Source of the DNA: Aureibaculum marinum
Lineage (GTDB): Bacteria; Bacteroidota; Bacteroidia; Flavobacteriales; Flavobacteriaceae
Direction of reading: 5' to 3'
DNA: 64,000 nt
Assembly (NCBI RefSeq): GCF_003813905.1
Contig: NZ_RPFJ01000006.1
Location: 310,001 to 374,000, forward strand
Made by a program: the position numbers and the translations under genes. The notes beneath the pieces were generated by a model. The model was not told the DNA's origin. It made no database searches and was given only the letters and a program-made list of their open reading frames with translations. Positions 61,527 through 64,000 of this stretch are shown piece after piece (the first letter of the stretch is position 1; each line of letters starts with the position of its first letter).

Positions 61527-63962
61527 TTATGATTTGCCAAATTGCCACCATTTTTTTTGCGAATTTTCAAATGTTGTACCATAGCCATATCCGTAACCAT
61601 AACCGTATGTTTTCTTTTGATCTACTCCATTGAGTAATAATGCCATGTTAGGTAATCGCTTTTCTTTGTATAAGAATTTAATATATTTTAGCATCCTTTT
61701 GTCCAAATAGTTAGCTCTAATTACGTAAATAAATGCATCAGCAAATTTGCTTAAGAGTAATGTGTCAGTAACCATACTAAATGCAGCAGTATCTACAATT
61801 ACATATTCATAATTCTCTTTAGCAAAATCAAACAATTCTTTAATTCTAGCATTCATTAATAATTCTGCAGGATTAGGAGCTAAATCTCCAGATGAAATAA
61901 TATCAAGATTTGGATTGTCAGGAGCCGAAACTAAAATATCATTCGGAGAAATATCTGAATTAACAATAAAATTTGTAACTCCCAATTTGCTTCTTACTCC
62001 TAAATAAGGTTCTATTTTTGGAGCTCGAATATCTAATCCTAGAATTAATGTTTTTTTCTTAGCAAATGAAAGTGCAGTGGCTAAATTTGTAGAGACCAAA
62101 GATTTACCTTCATGAGCAATTGACGAGGTTATAAATACAACTTTTCCATCATTATTATCACCCGTTTTCGGTAATATGAAACTTAGATTTGTACGTAAAA
62201 TTCTAAAGGCCTCTGCGATACTAGAATGATCTTCTTTTTTTATTAAGTATCTCATTTTTTTACCTTCTAATTTTGGAATGTCACCAATAATGGGAATACT
62301 TAAAATCTTTTCAATATCTTCTCTTGTATGTATTTTAGAATCTAAAATGTCTCTTAGATACAAAATTGAAAAAGGAATTAATAATCCTATTAATAATGCA
62401 AAAATAAATGCCATTTTCTTTTTAGGAGCAACTCTGTTGGGCTTACTTTCAGCTTTGTCAATAATTTTGGCGTTTGGATCTGCTACTCCTAAAGTGATTG
62501 CAGTTTCTTCTCTTTTCTGTAATAAATATAAAAATAACGCTTCTTTGGTTTGTTGCTTTCTAGTAACATCTCTTATTTGAGTTTCTTGAATCGGAGCTCC
62601 AAAAATTCTACTTTGTGCAATATTATATTGTTGATTATAGGCGTCTAATGCAATCTTTGTTGAATTTTCAGCACTTTGTAGTCCTTTATTAATCGCAGAT
62701 TCTAAAGATTTAAGTTGGTCGTCAAGGGCAACTACAATAGGGTTTTTTTCTGTAGACCCACCTTTTAATCTGGTTTGTTTTGCTACTAAAAGTTCATTGT
62801 ATTTAGCAACGCTATTGGCCACATTCGGATCAGTAATACCAACGCTAGGAATCATTTCATTTTCGCCTTTGGTAGCAACAATTTCTTTAATTTGTTTTAT
62901 CTGATCTAACTGTGTGCTTGTTTGATTCTTTTCTTGTTCTATTTGTTTTGCGGCTTGCATATTTAAACCAGCACTAGAAGCTGCAGAAGATACTCCGTAT
63001 TTAGATTTAACACTTTCTACATCTTCGTCAACATCTGCTAATTCTTCAGATATCTTTTGTAACCTTTCACTTACGAACTCTGATGTGCTTTTTGATAATT
63101 CTTCTTTTAATCGGATAGCTCTTAAGTTGTAACGTTCTACTAATTCATCTAAAAAATCTTCTGCTTTTCTTTTATGACTAGCTACGACCGATAAACTTAA
63201 AACATTTGAAAATTCGGATTTTGGTTCAATGTTAAGTCCTTCACGGTAATTATTTGTTAAAATTGATACTGGAGTTATACTGACTAATATGTTTTTGCCA
63301 ATAAGATTCGCTTCTTTAAAATCTACATTAGGGAGTACAATTAAATCACCAAAATTTGTAGTGATTTTTTCACCAAATGAATGTTTCTTAACTACCGACT
63401 TGTCAGTAGTACTAAACGTATATTGAGTGTCAGAATCTACTCTTATCAAGAACTGAGATTCTGTTTGGTATAATACAGAATCATTAATGAAAAAGTTTAG
63501 ATGTAACGGAGGTTTTTCGTAATTTTCGGTTTCATAGTACTCTGTATTAAAACCTAAATTATTATCTAAAAAATTACTTAACCCATTTTTATCTGTATAA
63601 AACTGAATATTTAATTTAAGAGATTTAATTACTTCTGACACTAATGTTTTAGACTTTAGGACCTCTATTTCATCATCAATATTATCTTTAGAAGCACCAC
63701 TCATAATACCCATATCTTCAAAAGCAGACAAGGCTGATTTATCACCACTATTTTCGTTTTTAATTTTTATGGTTGACTCCGCTTCATAGCTTGACCTTGT
63801 AAAGTTTAAATTGTAAAAAGTATATAAGAACGAAATTAGAATAGCTATTACAAACCATTTCCAATGTCTTAGATATTTTTCAACCTGTTCTCTTAAGTCT
63901 AAACTGTTTTCTTCACTGCTATCATCGTTGATAGCTTTATTATCTAAATTTTCAAATTCCAT
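61527..63962 (-). CDS. Wzc-type tyrosine autokinase of polysaccharide export
   Basis: This 811-residue inner-membrane protein combines a Wzz-like chain-length domain with two membrane helices (about 34-52 and 515-535) and a cytoplasmic BY-kinase domain. Wzz-type motifs include SSYEAESTIKIKN and the long coiled coil (about 270-470); the kinase has Walker A' ITSSIAHEGKSLVSTNLA, Walker A LILGLDIRAPKIEPY and Walker B VIVDTAAF. The tail is a tyrosine-glycine cluster (TYGYGYGYGYG), the autophosphorylation sites. It controls exopolysaccharide or capsule export; its neighbours are beyond the window end. Confidence 0.92.
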   Translation of the reverse strand: MEFENLDNKAINDDSSEENSLDLREQVEKYLRHWKWFVIAILISFLYTFYNLNFTRSSYEAESTIKIKNENSGDKSALSAFEDMGIMSGASKDNIDDEIEVLKSKTLVSEVIKSLKLNIQFYTDKNGLSNFLDNNLGFNTEYYETENYEKPPLHLNFFINDSVLYQTESQFLIRVDSDTQYTFSTTDKSVVKKHSFGEKITTNFGDLIVLPNVDFKEANLIGKNILVSITPVSILTNNYREGLNIEPKSEFSNVLSLSVVASHKRKAEDFLDELVERYNLRAIRLKEELSKSTSEFVSERLQKISEELADVDEDVESVKSKYGVSSAASSAGLNMQAAKQIEQEKNQTSTQLDQIKQIKEIVATKGENEMIPSVGITDPNVANSVAKYNELLVAKQTRLKGGSTEKNPIVVALDDQLKSLESAINKGLQSAENSTKIALDAYNQQYNIAQSRIFGAPIQETQIRDVTRKQQTKEALFLYLLQKREETAITLGVADPNAKIIDKAESKPNRVAPKKKMAFIFALLIGLLIPFSILYLRDILDSKIHTREDIEKILSIPIIGDIPKLEGKKMRYLIKKEDHSSIAEAFRILRTNLSFILPKTGDNNDGKVVFITSSIAHEGKSLVSTNLATALSFAKKKTLILGLDIRAPKIEPYLGVRSKLGVTNFIVNSDISPNDILVSAPDNPNLDIISSGDLAPNPAELLMNARIKELFDFAKENYEYVIVDTAAFSMVTDTLLLSKFADAFIYVIRANYLDKRMLKYIKFLYKEKRLPNMALLLNGVDQKKTYGYGYGYGYGTTFENSQKKWWQFGKS

Positions 63963-64000
63963 TTACAAAGGTATAGGTTTTACTTAGTTATACTAAAAAC

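Noticed and set aside
1-64000. Search for CRISPR repeats, transposases, integrases, phage genes and toxin-antitoxin pairs.
   Set aside because: None was seen; the repeats noted are protein-level (WG, TPR, solenoid rungs) or short operators.

Overview
The window is AT-rich DNA with the marks of a marine-type Flavobacteriaceae (Bacteroidota). These include promoters with a TAnnTTTG -7 element instead of a sigma-70 -10 box, few Shine-Dalgarno sequences, the bacillithiol enzyme BshB1, a fused CcsBA haem-lyase, flavobacterial ribosomal protein S1, head-GIN/DUF4097 proteins behind an ECF sigma factor, and an Nth without an iron-sulphur cluster. No phage, insertion sequence or CRISPR array was seen; the DNA looks chromosomal.

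Region 1 (1-11.7 kb) is a stress or low-oxygen island: two Hsp20 chaperones, a baeRF-type release-factor-like protein, a sigma-like protein heading an MlaE/MlaF/MlaD lipid transporter operon, a flavin split-barrel protein, an alpha/beta hydrolase, DUF302, an MscS channel, a WG-repeat protein and two paralogous unknown proteins. The main discovery is here. Eight promoters share one architecture: an FNR/CRP-type operator (AACTGAYNTANRTCATTT in promoter orientation), then 22-23 bp, then a TAnnTTTG-like -7 box, which puts the operator at about -41.5. One of these promoters (7410-7452) drives no protein. It points into a roughly 255-nt non-coding stretch that ends in a strong terminator, so it predicts an FNR-type-activated small RNA. 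A Crp/Fnr regulator with an FNR-like recognition helix but no Fe-S cysteines is encoded at 17.1-17.7 kb and is the nearest candidate for the binding protein.

Region 2 (11.9-24.1 kb) holds ribosomal protein S1 with an entire DUF2853 domain fused to its N-terminus, a thioredoxin-like protein, a YihY/BrkB membrane protein, KdsC, a DUF2520 Rossmann protein, the Crp regulator, CcsBA, glutathione peroxidase, a trans-sulphuration enzyme and an endonuclease/exonuclease/phosphatase protein. Region 3 (24.2-30.0 kb) is a leftward tripartite RND efflux operon followed by a CPXCG protein. Region 4 (30.1-42.6 kb) contains BshB1, tRNA-His, a TPR protein, a serine hydrolase, UvrA, an ECF sigma factor with a 47-residue companion, Nth, Bcp, a sulfatase, a conserved uncharacterised protein and an MBL hydrolase. 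Region 5 (42.6-53.7 kb) is mostly leftward: a CrtI-like oxidoreductase whose reading frame lacks a start codon, a metallophosphatase, an esterase, a DUF4870 protein, a dihydroorotase homologue without its metal-binding HxH, a BatA-type protein, a sterol-desaturase-like enzyme and Lon. Region 6 (53.9-64 kb) holds an ECF sigma / anti-sigma / beta-solenoid operon, Lgt, ornithine aminotransferase, a tandem pair of PPK2 polyphosphate kinases and a Wzc-type tyrosine autokinase that probably begins an exopolysaccharide locus.

All family assignments come from reading the sequence and remembered family features; no database search was run. Transcription starts, operators and RNAs are predictions from sequence pattern.
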